DNA of 64,000 nucleotides from Heliopora coerulea (lineage: Eukaryota > Cnidaria > Anthozoa > Scleralcyonacea > Helioporidae). Positions 9,633-24,600 of the stretch are shown in pieces. The notes below the pieces were generated by a model, which saw nothing but the letters and a program-made list of their open reading frames with translations, had not been told where the DNA came from and made no database searches. Position 1 is the first letter of the stretch, and every line of letters begins with the position of its first letter. The translations under genes and the position numbers were made by a program. Location: assembly GCA_030142905.1 (NCBI GenBank), contig JASJOG010000053.1:62001-126000 (forward strand). The letters are read 5' to 3'.

Positions 9633-12600
9633 GTAAGTACAAATCACTTTGTCTTCATTAATGAGATACAGCCCCATAATACAGTGATAAAAATGAATTT
9701 GAATCCATTGTCCATTCTTGAAGAGTTCTACAGCAAACGAGTGAGAAAAAATGCAAAGCAGTGAAAGAATTTCATGATTAACCTACGTTACTAAAGTCAA
9801 CCAGAAACGTTGACTTAAGCGGGACTAGCTCTTCGATCTCTGGTTGACTTTAGCAGTGTGGGTCAATCATGAAATTCTCTTTTCACGTTACTATGAATAT
9901 GATTCTGAAATTTAATGAAAAAGTTCGAAATACTGTGAAAAGGAGCAAACATGGTTCACAGTTCTCCAAAGCACACACACCAGTAAATTTATCCGATTAT
10001 TATTCTTATATATGTTCCAGATTTTGTTGGATTTTACATGAATATTAGCTGCCCACGATAAAAATATGTTAACCAAGAATTAGATATCACTAAATAACTG
10101 CATCTTAATTCGTGATTCATTTTATATTCGGACTCAAGGCTATTTCATTACCATCTGATTCACATTATTATCAACGCTTTCACTTTTCAGATGTTCACGT
10201 GAACCAAACAACCCACAGCATACACAGTATGTTGCATCTGAAGGACAAAGAACTTTTAGATAATCTAAAAGCTTACGATTTAGTCAACCCACGAGAAATA
10301 TTTCCCCTAAATTCCGACGGAATATTCACAAATACATACCAGCAGGTATGATTCATCAATTTGTGGTAAACTCGAAGTACATTTTGATGTGAGCCCGCAT
10401 CTGTGTCCGAGTGTTTTTCAACCTTTTTCCCAGCGTCAAGCTGTCGTCTCGTCTTACCTGTATCATAACTCTTATTTCTATTTTCATTATTGATTTATTT
10501 TAAAGGACGGACGAGTGGAGAAAAGCATATCCTTCCCTTATCAGGGCAATACAGTTATCTTAAACCTTGTACGAAACAGGTATGAAATATTCTTAGGAGA
10601 TAACTTGGGTTCGACGTTTTGGCTTAAGAGAAACACGTCGGTATGCGTGTGCTTGTAATGGTTTTTCGGTAGTTATAGTAACGTATGGATCCACACAAAT
10701 GGTCAGGTCCTATCACTTTTTTCATTGTAGAGGTCTTATTTCACCAAACTACAGAGAAAGATATTTCCTCCCAGATGGAAGGGCTGTGATTAGAAAGGTA
10801 TTTTGATTAAGGACGGCGTATAAATGGCAAATACTCATTGTAATATACCCTTATGGAAGTAAGGATTTCGTCGCGTCTTCTTGGGTTACAGATGCTGCTG
10901 ACCAATACTTTAATGTGTTGAAAATTAAAAAAAGATCGGGAAAGCTAAGAAATATTGACGAACTCAGACATTCACGTGTTTCCTTGATGTTTGTCTTCTT
11001 GGTTGTGAATTTTTCCTTTATACAAATCAGAAAATTTTATTACAGTTTTGTTGCCAGTTTTTCCAACGGCATATAGTTTAGATATGTTCGATAAGTAGAG
11101 GGAATGTCGACATTGTTTTGCCTAAATTGTACTCTTAATCTTCTATGGCAATTTTCATCGTATGTATTTTAAAATCTTATAATCAATTGCTATTTTCACG
11201 CAAGTTAGTCCATGAATGTTTTAGAACTGTTTATACGGCGTAACGATAAGCAAACTTTTACTATTTTAAATACGAATTCCGTGTTTAGGGAACGCATGAT
11301 TGTTTCTACCATGGACATGTAAGAGGAAAAGAAGAGAATTCAAATCTTGCCATTAGTACATGCGGTGGATACCAGTAAGTAAAAACTATTATAAATGCAG
11401 TCATCTTTCTAGGTTTTTTTTTCTTTTTTGGCTAATATGGTTGTTTATTCCTGTACTTGTGGAATAGTAATCTTAAAGTCAGTTTTTTTATCCACAGTCG
11501 GAGTAAAGATAAATAAAGAAAATTTGCATGTGCCTTGACAATTGGTAACCCTTGTTGTAGTATTACATTCAAACAAAGCATACACGTTATTTCAGACAAT
11601 ATATTACCTAACAAGCCTCCAAAACGAACAGGAATCATGAGTTCTAACTTCAAAAAATAAAAGTTTCGAACTTTTATTGAAACGTGGGTAAATCTTACCA
11701 GTACGGAAATCAGAATCTTTTTCTACAGTATATTTAATGTGTCTTCTGTATTTTAACCTCCAAATTGAAGTAGATCAAAATTCGTTTTATTTTACCTTTA
11801 AATTCTTGAGATGGATGCAAGTTAATCTGCAATTGTCTCGTTTTACGACGAGCGTATAACTGTAATGTATATTACAAACTTCGGAACCGTGTGTTTCTAG
11901 ACATGTACATGAGCAGGCTTTTTGTTTCTATCCTCACAGTGGCTATTTCAGGATTAACGAGCAAAATTATTTCATTCAACCACTCTTTACGAGAGACCGA
12001 CAGGTACGTTATATTAATATAAACACAAACACATTGACAAATGTATACATATTTCTAAAACTCATCACTACAATTCACGAAGAAAATCCCAAAGAAATCA
12101 ATATTCAACTGGGGTCTGTAATCAGTTCCGTTTTATATCTTTTTTTCCCCAGAGAACACTGCATGTTGTATATAGCTCAAGTGATGTCAAATCCAAACCA
12201 TTCCAATGTGGTAAGTAGAACGAAAAATACTTAGAACTATTTTGTGACAGAAGTTATTTCGTCGGAGTTTCGTTAGTCGTGAGTTCATTAATCTCATGGC
12301 AATCAATTAACATATTCCAGGTCACAACGGAAGCCATACGGACTATCTTGAACCATTTTCTTTTTTACCACATCACAAAGTAAGTATCGACGTTATAGAT
12401 GTAATGCACGTGCTTTCTTGGATATGTAGTGGACACTCGCGAGCTTTCATCAAGCTCAAATCCTCAGCAAATGTTGTAGGTTTGCCGGAACTCGTGAGAG
12501 AGGTAGGCCCTTGGATAGCTTACCATTCCACGGGGCCTATTCCGCAACAATTTTGGGAATGATTAATTCAACAATATGCAAATACAGAGCAAAATTTTAG

Positions 12601-15600
12601 AACAACCCAGGCTAAAGTGGTCACACAAGTGGAGGAACCTGTTAGCATAGGATGGAACCCAAACAATAATATAAAAGTAGATTACGAGTGGGCAGTGCCG
12701 AACGACGTGTACAAAAGCTAAAGAACTGGAGATTCGAACCGTCAGTACTTTCTCTCCTTTGTTTTGGCAGTTTCCTAATCCTTTTTACTCCATAGACTGG
12801 GATGGAACCTGGTACATTCGAGTGTTATGGGGTTTGATCCTTGTCTGAAACACTTTCTGAGGATTTGAGAGGCCGGCATCTAGTTGGAGGAGTTCATGCG
12901 CAAAATTACCGATCATAGTTGTTCCAAATAATCACTTTCAGCTGATAAACTAAAAATTGCTTGTTTCTAGTTTTCTCCGAGTTATAGTTTCGAATCCCAA
13001 GCTCAATACCCACTTTATTTGGTGAGAGATGTAAAATTATTTTTAATTAGAGAAAATTTTATAAATTTAAAGGTCCGTCGTAGCGTGCTCACAGAAGTGA
13101 AATACGTCGAACTGATGCTTGTCAACGACTACAGTCAGGTTTAAGGATTATATATCTTGTTGGAACCTTTTTGTATTGATTTTATTTTTATTCCTTCTCT
13201 TTCATTTCTTTTTCCTTCCTTCCCCCTTCTCTTTCTTCCTTTCTTCCTTCCTTCCTTTTTCCCTTTCTTCTTTCTTTCCTTTCTTTCTTCCTTCTTTCCT
13301 CCCTTCCTTCCTTCCTTCCTTACTTCTTTCGTTCCTTCTTTCCCCCCTCCCTTCCTCCTTTTCTCCCTTCATTCCTTCCAACCTTTTTTCATAACTACCT
13401 TCCTTCTTTCTTTTTTTCTTTCTCTGTTTCTTCGAGTTATTCATTCAAAAACAGTTTTACCTTAACTTCACACAACTGTTCAGGCAACCTCTATTTCCAC
13501 TAATCCCATAATATGTATAAAGTTACATGTAAAACATTAATTACACAGTATTGAAAATGTTCTCCTTGGTTTCTTTAGTTTCAGGCGTATGACAGTGATA
13601 TAGCTAAGACGAAATTGAGGGCAATAAGTATTGCAAATGTTGTAGATTCAGTAAGTAAATCTCTAAAATAATGTTAATATCGTGGGTGAAAATGATGTCC
13701 AAGCAAGCAGAATAACTGTAACAACATCTTTAATTCAGCGAGCCAGAATTTTTTCTGGTAAACATATAAGTTTATAATGTGCTTGTGGTAGCTTGGTAAT
13801 TATGTTCTTAATACGCACACTCTCAAGCTGTTCTTTCAGAAAAAGTTTCTGAGTCTCTGACGGGAATCGAACCCGTAACCTTCTGATTGCCGGTGAGACG
13901 CTCTAATCATTGAGCTACAAATACTCAGATGGTGAGCGAAGGTTAAATTTGTGTACTGGTTCGTATGGATGGTAGACATATGTACTGTCAGTGTGCTAGT
14001 CTCGATATGTTGTCTATTTTTATGTTAATCAATGATGTGTTTGTGGTAGCTTGATAATTATGTTCTTAATACGCACGCTCTCAAGCTGTTCTCTCCAAAA
14101 AACTTTCTGAGTCCCTGACGGGAATCGAACCCGTAACCTCCTGATCGCCGGTGAGACGCTCTAACCATTGAGTTCGATTCCCGTCAGGGACTCAGAACGT
14201 TTTTCTGAGAGAACAGCTTGAGAGCGTGCGTATTAAGAACATAATTACCAAGCTACCACAAACACATCATCGATTAACATAAAAATAGACGACATATCGA
14301 GACTTGCAGACTGACAGTACATATGTCTACCATCTGTACGAACCAGTACACAAATTTAACCTGCGCTCACCATCTGAGTATTTGTAGCTCCATGATTAGA
14401 GCGTCTCACCGGCGATCAGAAGGTTACGGGTTCGATTCTCGTCAGGGACTCAGAAAGTTTTTCTGAGAGAACAGCTTGAGAGCGTGCGTATTAAGAATAT
14501 AAGTTTATATTGCAGAAAGTCTGCCTCGATCACCTGATATTTTGTCATGCGATTCCTTGGAGGAATATGTAACTTCTCCCGATTCTCAGAAAAATTCACC
14601 AAAGAAAACATAATATAATGTGCCCTATAATTGTGCATAATCCTGAAAATATACCAGTGTTCCGAGGCTACATTTATTATGTAAGAATAGCACAGTTACA
14701 TAAATTACAACAAACGTTTAAACGCTAGGAAATAAGATTTTGTTGGTCATGTGTTATATATCGAAAATAAAATTACCAATTCCCTTGAAATCAAGCTCTC
14801 AGATAGCAATCATCTTTTTCTATTTTCAGATCTATCGTGTTAATAATGTTCGTATTGCGTTGGTGATGGTCGAGACATGGTCATCTGGAGATAAAATTTC
14901 GGTCGTGGCTGACTCGTCTACAACGTTAGCAAGTTTCCGCACTTATAAAAACACTGTGCTGGACACGAATGATGACACCAAGAATCACGATAATGCTCAT
15001 TTGCTTACGTATGTGATAGCGTTCTAGAATAATGATACAACTTTCATGCAAACATCGTTTACTATTGAAACCGTTATAACATCAAGTGCATATGAAGCGA
15101 AAATTAATTTTGCAAGAAAGTCTCTTCCCCAAAAAGATTGCCGAAGTTGTAAAATTGGCGCTCATAGCTCTTCTAGATCTCACTTTGTTCCTGAGATATT
15201 AAGATTTGTTCTATATATGACATAACGTGAAATGATTGTGTTACTTATTTTTACTAATATTTATAATAATATTTTTAGATTAGTATGAATATATTCCATG
15301 AGACTGAAGGTATAATATTTAGAGGAATTTAAATGAATGATTTCAAAGATTTACATGATTTCCCAAGTTGTAAAACCATTACCAGCCGACAATTTCAAAA
15401 AATAAAAAATAAAACATACTCCGATTACAAGGTGATCTTTTTCGGAGTAAATTTTATTCTTTATTTCCCAAATAGTCATGATGCAACATGACCATTTACA
15501 CATCAAACAAATCTTAAGACTCCAAAAATGAAGTGAGATAAAGGAAGGTTGTAAATGCAGATGTTGATTATTTCAAGAGCTATTTCAGGTAAAAGAATTT

Positions 15601-18600
15601 GTTTTCGAACTTTATTGCTGCTCCATATACCTCAACCATTTTTCTCTTTTAGGCAAATCCAGTTCAACAACAATGTTGCAGGTAAAGCATACCTTAAAAC
15701 AATATGCACATCATTGTCCGCAGGAATCAACTCGGTAAGTATTACTGATTACTTATTAACCGAGTGTGAGGTCTGTACGGAAAAGTATTTGCCTGAAGCT
15801 TTCGTACGGACCGAGAGACGAAGGAGGGAGGTCTGTGAGGAAAAAAACCCGAGGGCAAATGCTTTCCCGTACAGAGTGAACAAACGAGGTGAATAAGGAA
15901 TTTATTATATCATCGCTTTTAACGAATCTTTGTGTTAGTGAGTTAGCGGCTTAGGTTTACTTGCTTGTTTCTACCTGTTACATCGTGGTTTTTAGCATCT
16001 ATTCCTTTGGTTTTCTGCTTAAAATTATCGTTGAGAACGTTCAACTTCTTTTTCCGTCATTTGTTTTTAAACATCTTCTGTAAAAGGTACCTGAATCTGG
16101 TTTGTTTTTCTTCAAATCAACTCGGAAATTTTCCCGCCAAAACTAGCCTGACTGTACGAAAAACTTACTGCACGGCTAGGCAACCAATCAGCGTGCGTCA
16201 TTTTGCGTACAGACTGGATAGCGAGCTCATCCATATAATAATTAATAAATTATTACTAGTATAAATGGACAATTTTAAACAGACAGTTAGCCATCCAATT
16301 ATTCATTATACACTGATATCTTTGGAAGCAAATAAGATGAAATCGCCTCATTTGGACAGGCATTTTCAGAGGATTGATAATAATCCAAGTCAATTTTGAT
16401 GTAACGTTTTAATTCAAAATTAACAAAACACCAAGTTTATACTAGGACAATGAAACAGCCCAACCTTGTTCTTCATGTATAATAGTCTTCATTGGCTTTG
16501 CCGTCGTTGACTTTAGAAATGATTGGCTTGTTCGTTAATTGTTAAATATATCTAAGCATATAGAAACTTGTAAACTTATTAGAGAAACTTATAAGCAGTC
16601 GGCCAATCACTTCTTTGTCAAACATTTTCATGCTAGGCTTCTTTCATGAATAGTAATTGTTTGTGTCTTAACTGATAATAGTTTTGTAAATCTGTAGGAC
16701 GCTAACAGAAACTCAGCAAGTACAGGCGCGATTATGGCTCATGAAATGGGGCATAATTTTGGACTTAACCATGACGACAGTGAGTAGTTTTAACAAATAT
16801 CTCTCCATGATAGTATCTTGAATTGCGGGAAGTGGTACACATGCGGGTAAAAATTCTTCTTTCTGAACAAAACTCTATTCATACTTGTGGTTTTGCATGG
16901 CAATATATAAATACAAGAGTGGAACTTTGAGCAATCATACCACAAGTTGTTTGATTAAAGTTTGCTAAGCTTTCGTCCTTTAAGCTCTGGACATCATCAG
17001 AGTACAACTAAAAACGGGCGCTCGTGACTTAAAATCAACTAAAAATTGATTATTTTCCAGTCTTTATTTTGTAAACCAAATTCCCAAAACGAAGTTCTGT
17101 TGTCTGGAAAATTTCCCAATTTTTAATCTGAATACTAACTCCACTCAGCTTCAATTTTGATATCTTTTTAGCGTAAATTTTCCGAAGATGTTTATTGTGG
17201 GAAAGGCTTGTATTTAAAGTTTACATCAGTTTTGTCAAAATTAAACCGTTAGACCGTTCCAATTAGATCTTCTGTCATCCTTTTTAATGTAAACGACTGT
17301 GCTAACTGCATATTTAACTTTTCTTCAAGATCAATGTGCTTGTCCCGATCAAAATGCTGGTTGCATCATGAACGCTGTTCTGTCGTAAGTAATGTTTCAT
17401 GGGTTGAGTATTCTAGTTTAGTGGGAAAATTTAATGATACAAATTTTTCCAAATTAACATTTGTAGTTAGGCGATCTTGACGAAAAAAAGCAGTTAATTT
17501 GATAACGTTAATTTGATAACGTTAATTTGATTGAGTTGTGCAATACGTGTCATCTAAAAACTATATAACATCTGATTTTTATGAGAAATCCACGGACTCT
17601 GCTTCACAACAGATTAAACATTTTGCCCTTTTAGTTTTCAGTTTTCTTCCCTTTACATTTCATTTTTCAATCCACTTTCTTTGTTTTAAGATCTACACCA
17701 CCCGAGATATTTTCTCCCTGCAGTCTTTCTGATCTTGAGACACTACTCTTGGAGAACGTTGGATCTTGTCTCTTCAATATACCACAACAGGTAGGAAAGA
17801 AAGCATAACATTTGAATCTTCGCAACATAAGCAATAAAACCTATTTTGAAATAAGCAAAGACGTCTACTGACCAGAAAGATATTTAATCTGACCAGCTTT
17901 CGGCCACTAGACTGTGGTCTTCGATAGTCATTCATGCTGCTAATCTCATTCCTCTTGTACTTGTCGAAGACCACAGTCAAGTGGCCGAAAGCTCGTCAAA
18001 TCAAATATCTTTCTGGTTAGAGAACGTCTTTGTTTATTTCAACAATGCCTTTACCTGACCGCGCTTCTATATTTTCACAAAACCTTTTTTTGCCAGATTT
18101 CTTATTTCTGAATCGTAATTTTATAAATCTAGCTAGCGACTGACGCTGCTTGTGGCAATGGTTTCGTTGAAGCTGGAGAAGAGTGTGACTGTGGGACTCA
18201 ACAGGTACTGTACACAGGATGTTGTGCAGTTACGTTAAGACGTATCCACACGATACGATTGTCGTATACGATTCTTCACTTTGGCGTATGCGATTATGTC
18301 ATAAAAGCACAATTACTTCTTGCTATTCGCTCGCGAATGTTGCAATTGGTCCTGAAGACTCTTATGACTGAATCGGATAAATCAAAACGAACAATCATAG
18401 ACAACAGACGTATCATGTAAATGGGCCCTTAGAAGCCCAGTTGCCCATTAATTCTAAGTGACTTAGAACAAAGATCCCTAGAAAGCTAGCATATGCGAAA
18501 GTTAGATATCAATCCATTTCAGGGGAAACCAGATTAAACATTTCAGATCACGACTCTGAATCATTCATCCTGATTTCTTTTAAGCTTGCACGAAGCTTCG

Positions 18601-21600
18601 TAACTTAGGGATTTTTTGGGGGCTGCCGGCCTCGTTCCGTCGTCGCTCTGTCTTAAGATCTACGACGTCAATATAAACGACGCGCCCTTCGAAACACAAG
18701 AATTCTTCATTTAAAACAAAGAAAATGAATAATTTTTATTCTCCAGTGCATTCTCAACAATGTCGTCGTTGTGGATGCAACATCACCCAGACCATTTTCA
18801 CGTCTCAAGGACGACGTCAGCATGCGAAGTGAAAAAAATTGTTACTTAACATTGAATTAAACTCCAGACTACAATCGTTTTGGAAAAACTGTAGCGTTTT
18901 AGGAGTAATAAAACTAGCCACAAGTATCAAGCACGTTTATCAATAAACCGTGGTTTTCTTTCAAGGCCGAAATTTTAAAGGATGTCTTCTTTAAAGTTGA
19001 CGTCCTTCATCTTAACGTCCCTTGTATCTGTACGAAAACCTCCGTCAAATACTTTGACTTACAGACCTCATAGTCGGTTTATAAATAACCAACATTAGTG
19101 AGATAATCTAGTACTTGAGAGAGGGACATCGAGTAATCTGCCATCTATTCAGCACTCTTTCGCTATTTGAAACATATAAATTACTCTTTTTCAGGAATGC
19201 GAGAGTGTAAATGACACATGCTGTAATTATACATCTTGTATGTTGTATCCAGGAAAGGAATGCAGCGGAGGTGCTTGTTGCAATGACTGTCAGGTAAAAC
19301 AGCTTGAAGAAGTCTTCCTCAAATTTTCTTCAATTAACACAACTTTACAACATGAACAGATAAAGTATAAGCAGTATAGTTCACCACTGGGTATAGGAGA
19401 CTTCTAAACATGTGTGGAATTTCCCAACCATTGACCAGTAAATACAAAACATTTTGTGAGCATAAACAGGTTGAAAAGTCTTAATGAGAAAACATGACGA
19501 ACAATTTGGTAAAACGTGTTTGTTTATCCCGAAATTCTTGGCAGCGATAAACTTTATGATTCTCATGTCTTCCTTTTTATTACCAAATAAGAACTTTAAG
19601 TTAAAATTGCCATTTATAAATGGAGAATCCATGTCTGAACATTTAATGTAAAACATAACTGTTGTGGTGATTGTTTTTCCAATTTGAAGGAAAGTCGAGT
19701 AAGGAAATAGTGTTTTTATTTGAACTGAATTTTTTGAGATACTAAATCTCAACAGTTAATAGGAAAATTTTGTTGAAAATAAAGTACAGTTAAACTTTTT
19801 ATTCAATTTGTCCTCTTTACCAAGGATATAAAAATGCGCATATAATTATTAATGTTATTCTTCGATCCAAATTTCACTACTTCATTTCACTATACTTTTG
19901 TGGTGGTATAAACTTTGCTCCAAAAAGGGATACGTAAAGAATGGGTAGGTAGGAAATGTAAGCCATTGGACGTTAGCCCTAGCTGGCTATCAATAAAGAA
20001 ACCATGACGAACCGGTACTTCTCCAGAGCTTCAAATCATTAAAAAGGTTTTCACGAGTCCCGGAGTTCTCGCCAGAGGTCAACTATTGTTAGACATAGTT
20101 AATCTCTTGACAAAGATTTACCCTTCTTCTTTTTCTGACTTAGTAATTTTTATGTTTGTAGTTCATAGCCAGGGGAACTGTTTGTCGTGATGCTGTTAAC
20201 TCCTGTGACTTGCCCGAGTACTGCAATGGCACCAGTAATCTGGTAGGTCTTTTAGAAAACTGTTGATGCCATGATTCACACTTAGATTATACAAAATATT
20301 TATCACAAAAGAAAGTCAAACTTGCATTCAAAGGGGTAACTATATACACGCGATCAAAAAGGTGACATACAGGAACTGTATCTTTGCTGGTTTCTTGGTA
20401 GCATGCTGTTACTGAATGTATTTTTCACCTCTGCAAACACGAATCTTGACTGGTTCGTGGAGGGAGAATCGAACCCGAGTTTGTTGTGTTGCACTCGGTG
20501 TTTATCTTGGTCACATGTGACAAGAATGTTGTTCTATTTGACTTTGTCAAGCTACGCAGTTTCTCTTAGGCTAGCCAGATTCCTCCTTCAACGAATATGG
20601 AACTCTTAGGAACGGCTCTTACTGAAGCACATGATAGAACAACTTAGATATGACATTAATAGGTTTTGTCCAGTTTTAATAAGTATTCTTTCTGACTGTG
20701 GAAATGTCTATCATATTTCCTGAACATAATTCGCGGTTGTGTAATTGACCAACATCTCAGATGTGGACTAATCATTATATGGATGGTAAAATTTTCATAT
20801 TTACGTGGATTCCCTTTTTCTATTATTTCTATATTCGACAATATCTTCATTTCTACCAAATGTTGACTGGCCCCAGTGAAATTTTTCGTGAAAATTTAGC
20901 ACTCATTTTACGCCGTTCATTTCTGTGCAATCTACTCATGTAAATTGAATTGGTAACGTTAACTTACTAGTTGGCATTGTCCAATAAAATTTCAATCAAG
21001 ACTATATTATCCCTTAAAACTTTGCAACTCAACTGTTAAAAAAAGAACGGTTGAAAAACTCGTACGAAATTTACTTCTTGATTTTATTAAGTGCCCAACA
21101 GATATCGTGACTATGAATGGAGTATCCTGCAATGACAATCAGGTGAGTGTAAGGCAATTCCATATTATTTAACAAAAATACAAGATTACCTTGGGTTGTC
21201 TTGTTTAAGAGGAGACATTTAACTTCTAAATTCTCTCATTAGCGAACAAATACCATTTTAACTTTTCTAATACTTGTTGGTGAGGGAAATTGAGACATTT
21301 TTTCCTATGAAGAGGAAAATCTTTTACATTTTTTCGGATTAACATGTACGAGGGAATATTAGAACAGCATGCGAGTGTTGCTGAAGTGATGGTTTGACGT
21401 CTTAAATGTCTCCAGTTTGGTGATCATATGTTGGACCGGAGTGTTTTTTGTTAATTTAACATCCTACCCCAAACCGAGAAAAACTTTTAAAATCACGTTT
21501 ACTATATAAGACAACTTTTTTGTGGGAAAACATTGTTTTGCACATGCTCTGTTGCTTCTTCCGTAATCATAATATTTAAAAGTAACAATATGGTACGATG

Positions 21601-24600
21601 GAGATAAATGATTAAAGGGTCCTGAAAGCTAAAAAACTTGTAATAATTAACGAATATTCACTAAAGTTGAAGTGAATATTATTGACTGAGGTCGAGGGAA
21701 TTATTCAACAATATTCACTGAGCCTGAGGCGAATAATTGTTCGAATATAATTACATGAACCGGTAGTTATTTGAAAGAAAGTAGTGAGCGAACTGTTTTA
21801 AAAACTCCTCGGCAACATTTACAAAAGTAACTGTCATCTTGCTTCTGTACCTTCACTGTTATATTCACCTCCAGGCCAATCATGAACCTCATGGGATTTT
21901 CGATAAACACCTGAGTAACTATACCAAACCAATAATTATATACTGAAATCATTCGGTTTCATGGCTATTTCTATTTGAACTCATTTCTTCTAACCTAATG
22001 GGTGAACTGTTCACCAACGCGCAATCTGGTCAAGAAACATTTTCAAATTAAAATACTTAGTTATCTCGGACGTGAAAAACTTGATGGCAACATGGTACTT
22101 TGCATACTTCAAATTATCATCCACAACCGACTACTTCATGAAGGAAATTGTATCTCGGAAACATACCGCGAGTAATGTTCAAAATTGAAACTGCTACGTG
22201 GCTGTTAAATCTTTTAAGGGATATTGCTACGAAGGAGTATGCACAACCCATGACACTCAGTGTGATTATTTGTGGACCGGTGGTATGTAAAGCGTTGATA
22301 TCGAGCTTGAATCTCTGATCTATTCGTCCTCTTTTACGATTCTATCTATTCTCTTTTTTTCTTTCCTTATTGTTCTACCTATGGTAGCATATCAGTTACT
22401 TAGTTTAGTGTTTGTATTTCGTTTGCCTCTTCACATTTTTCCCGACCTTTCCATGTTTGTCTGTGTGTGATTCTTTCTTGTCTTTTTTTATTTTTTGCTT
22501 TTTTCCTACTTTCTACGTTTTCTTTCCTTCTTCTTTTTTTTATTCATTCTTTTTTTCTTTATTTATTTCTTTTTTCCTTTCTCTCTTTCTTTCTTCCTTC
22601 CTTCCTTCCTTTCCTTCTTTCTTTCTTTCTTTCTTCCCTTCTAACCTTTTTACTTGCCAGCCTGTTTGCGGTTTGCCTTCCAACCTATCTGTCTGCCTTT
22701 CTGTGGATCTGCCAACCTATCTGCATGCATGTATGTCTACGTGCCTATTTCCCTACTGCCTGTCTATCTGTTTTCCTGTTCGTCTGCTTCACTTTCTGTC
22801 TGTCTCTCTGCCTCCCGAGCTATTTGCTTATTTGTTTGCTTCTCTGCAGCGTGCTTGCCTCTCTACCTCTCTCTTTCTATCTGCCTTTCAATCTTCTCAT
22901 CTTTCTATTCATTCATCCGTCAGTCAACTTGTGGAAATGTTGAAAGGGCTTTTGAGATTCTAATATCTCACTCTTCTTAGGAGATCTTCTGACTCAAAAT
23001 ATTAAACATAGTTTTTCCTTCACCTTTCCGATTTTAAGGGGCTGTGAAAGGAGACGACTATTGTTACACAGTTGCAAATGTTCGAGGCGACCAGTATGGC
23101 TACTGTAAAATAATTTCGAACACATACGTAAAATGCGAAGACGCGTAAGTATGAAGAGCAATTGTCCTTATCAAACACAAAACTATCGTTATTGTCATAG
23201 TTATTACCATTATCATTATTATAAAGAAATAATGTTACTAATCAGAATCAAGGTTTACCTGATCTGAAACGTTGACGTACTTCCTTGTAGTGATGTTGAG
23301 TGTGGGAAACTTCAGTGCGGTGGCTCCAACCTTCAAGTTAAGGTCACTGGTCAAGGTTATAGTCGGGGAATAATTGGTTTCGGTGGAACCCTATGCTGGT
23401 ATATTGTGTTTGCAATTTATTTGCTCTAATTTCTAGTGAGTAATGACACGAAGCAAAGGCTTTTATATGCATTATTTACGGAATGTAAATATATCACATA
23501 ACTCACACTAACAGCACGCAAATTTCCCGTATTTCAAAGATACTCACAAAGAGAGATGTTTCATTGCAGGACAGTCACTGTGTATCAATCAGGAGATGCG
23601 CCAAACTTAGGAATGGTGGAGGATGGCACTAAATGTGGCGATGGCAAGGTCTGTTTATTCAGTCAATACCTTGCTCACTTGTTTATTTGTTCGTTTGTCC
23701 ATCCGACCGTTTTTTTTCCTCCCTTCATTTATTCATTTCTTCATTTATCCCTTAACTTATTTATTTATTCATTCATCCACTCACTCATTCACTCACCCAC
23801 TCATTCATTCATTAATCATTCATTCATTATTCATTCATTCATTCATTCATTCATGCATTATTCATTCATTCATTATCCATTCATTCACTATTCATTCATT
23901 CACTATTCATTCATTTACTATTCATTCATTCACAATTCATTCATTCATTATTTATTCATATAACCGTGGTTTAATCGTGGAATTTAGTGATTGAGATTTG
24001 GATCTTATTTTTATTGACTGATATGCTCATTTAGTGGTTATTGTCGAATTAAAAGATGAGTCAGCTGATTTAAAAAAGTATTAGAATATACGATTATGAT
24101 TATCAGGCTCCCTCTGTTCTTCATTTTGTGAAATGATTCTGTTTGACCAAATCGGGTGAATTCTATACTAGTAATTCTCATTGTAGGTCTGCTTAAACAA
24201 CACATGCCAGTCACTGTCAGTTGCCTTTGCCGGACAGCCAAACTGCAGCAACAACTGCTCTGGAAATGGGGTAATTTATTTTTCTGTATTTCCATTTACA
24301 CAAACGTATTGAGAGTAAATTAATACTTGTAAGTTAATGGAAGAAGCGATTTTGGACTACAAAAGAACTAGCGAACAGCAATTATCATAGTTTGCACACA
24401 AGAGAACGCTGGTGGTTGTATTTAAAGTCTTCCGAAAACAAACACTAACGTAGCTGTTTCCCAGCAGAATCTCTTTCTTTGACGACTTACGTCGTGTATC
24501 GTTAGCCTGGGTAAAATGAACGAAGCCGGAGCCTGATGGGAAATATTTGAGAGAGCTCTTATTATACCTAGCAGTTACAGCCATATTATGCTTTTTCGTG

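Larger units (their letters stand above)
13777..14498. mobile_element. Palindromic element of opposed tRNA-like units with 11-bp target duplication
   Basis: The 722-bp insert is flanked by the direct repeat ATAAGTTTATA (13766-13776 and 14499-14509). Its halves are inverted copies. Each half has an outer 76-nt tRNA-like unit (13851-13926 minus; 14376-14451 plus), a spacer of about 180 bp, and an inner, truncated unit meeting its mate near 14172. The units keep an A-box-like TAGCTCNATGATTAGAGC and a B box GGGTTCGATTCCCG. No protein is encoded. The variable-length target duplication suggests LINE-driven integration of a SINE-like composite. Confidence 0.75.

Noticed and set aside
13851..14451. 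Functional tRNA genes
   Set aside because: A and B boxes are present, but acceptor and anticodon stems mismatch, the loop lacks U33, and the units recur inside inserted palindromic repeats.
20403..20609. Open frame with a cysteine-containing stretch in the disintegrin intron (also at 31042-31362)
   Set aside because: Both copies lie in duplicated intron sequence, differ by frame-affecting changes at the end, and show no domain or splice link.
23556..23994. His/Ser/Phe/Ile-rich open frames over the ATTC repeat
   Set aside because: Only the first part (exon 23570-23648) is coding; the rest is simple repeat read as protein. The same holds at 34613-34985.
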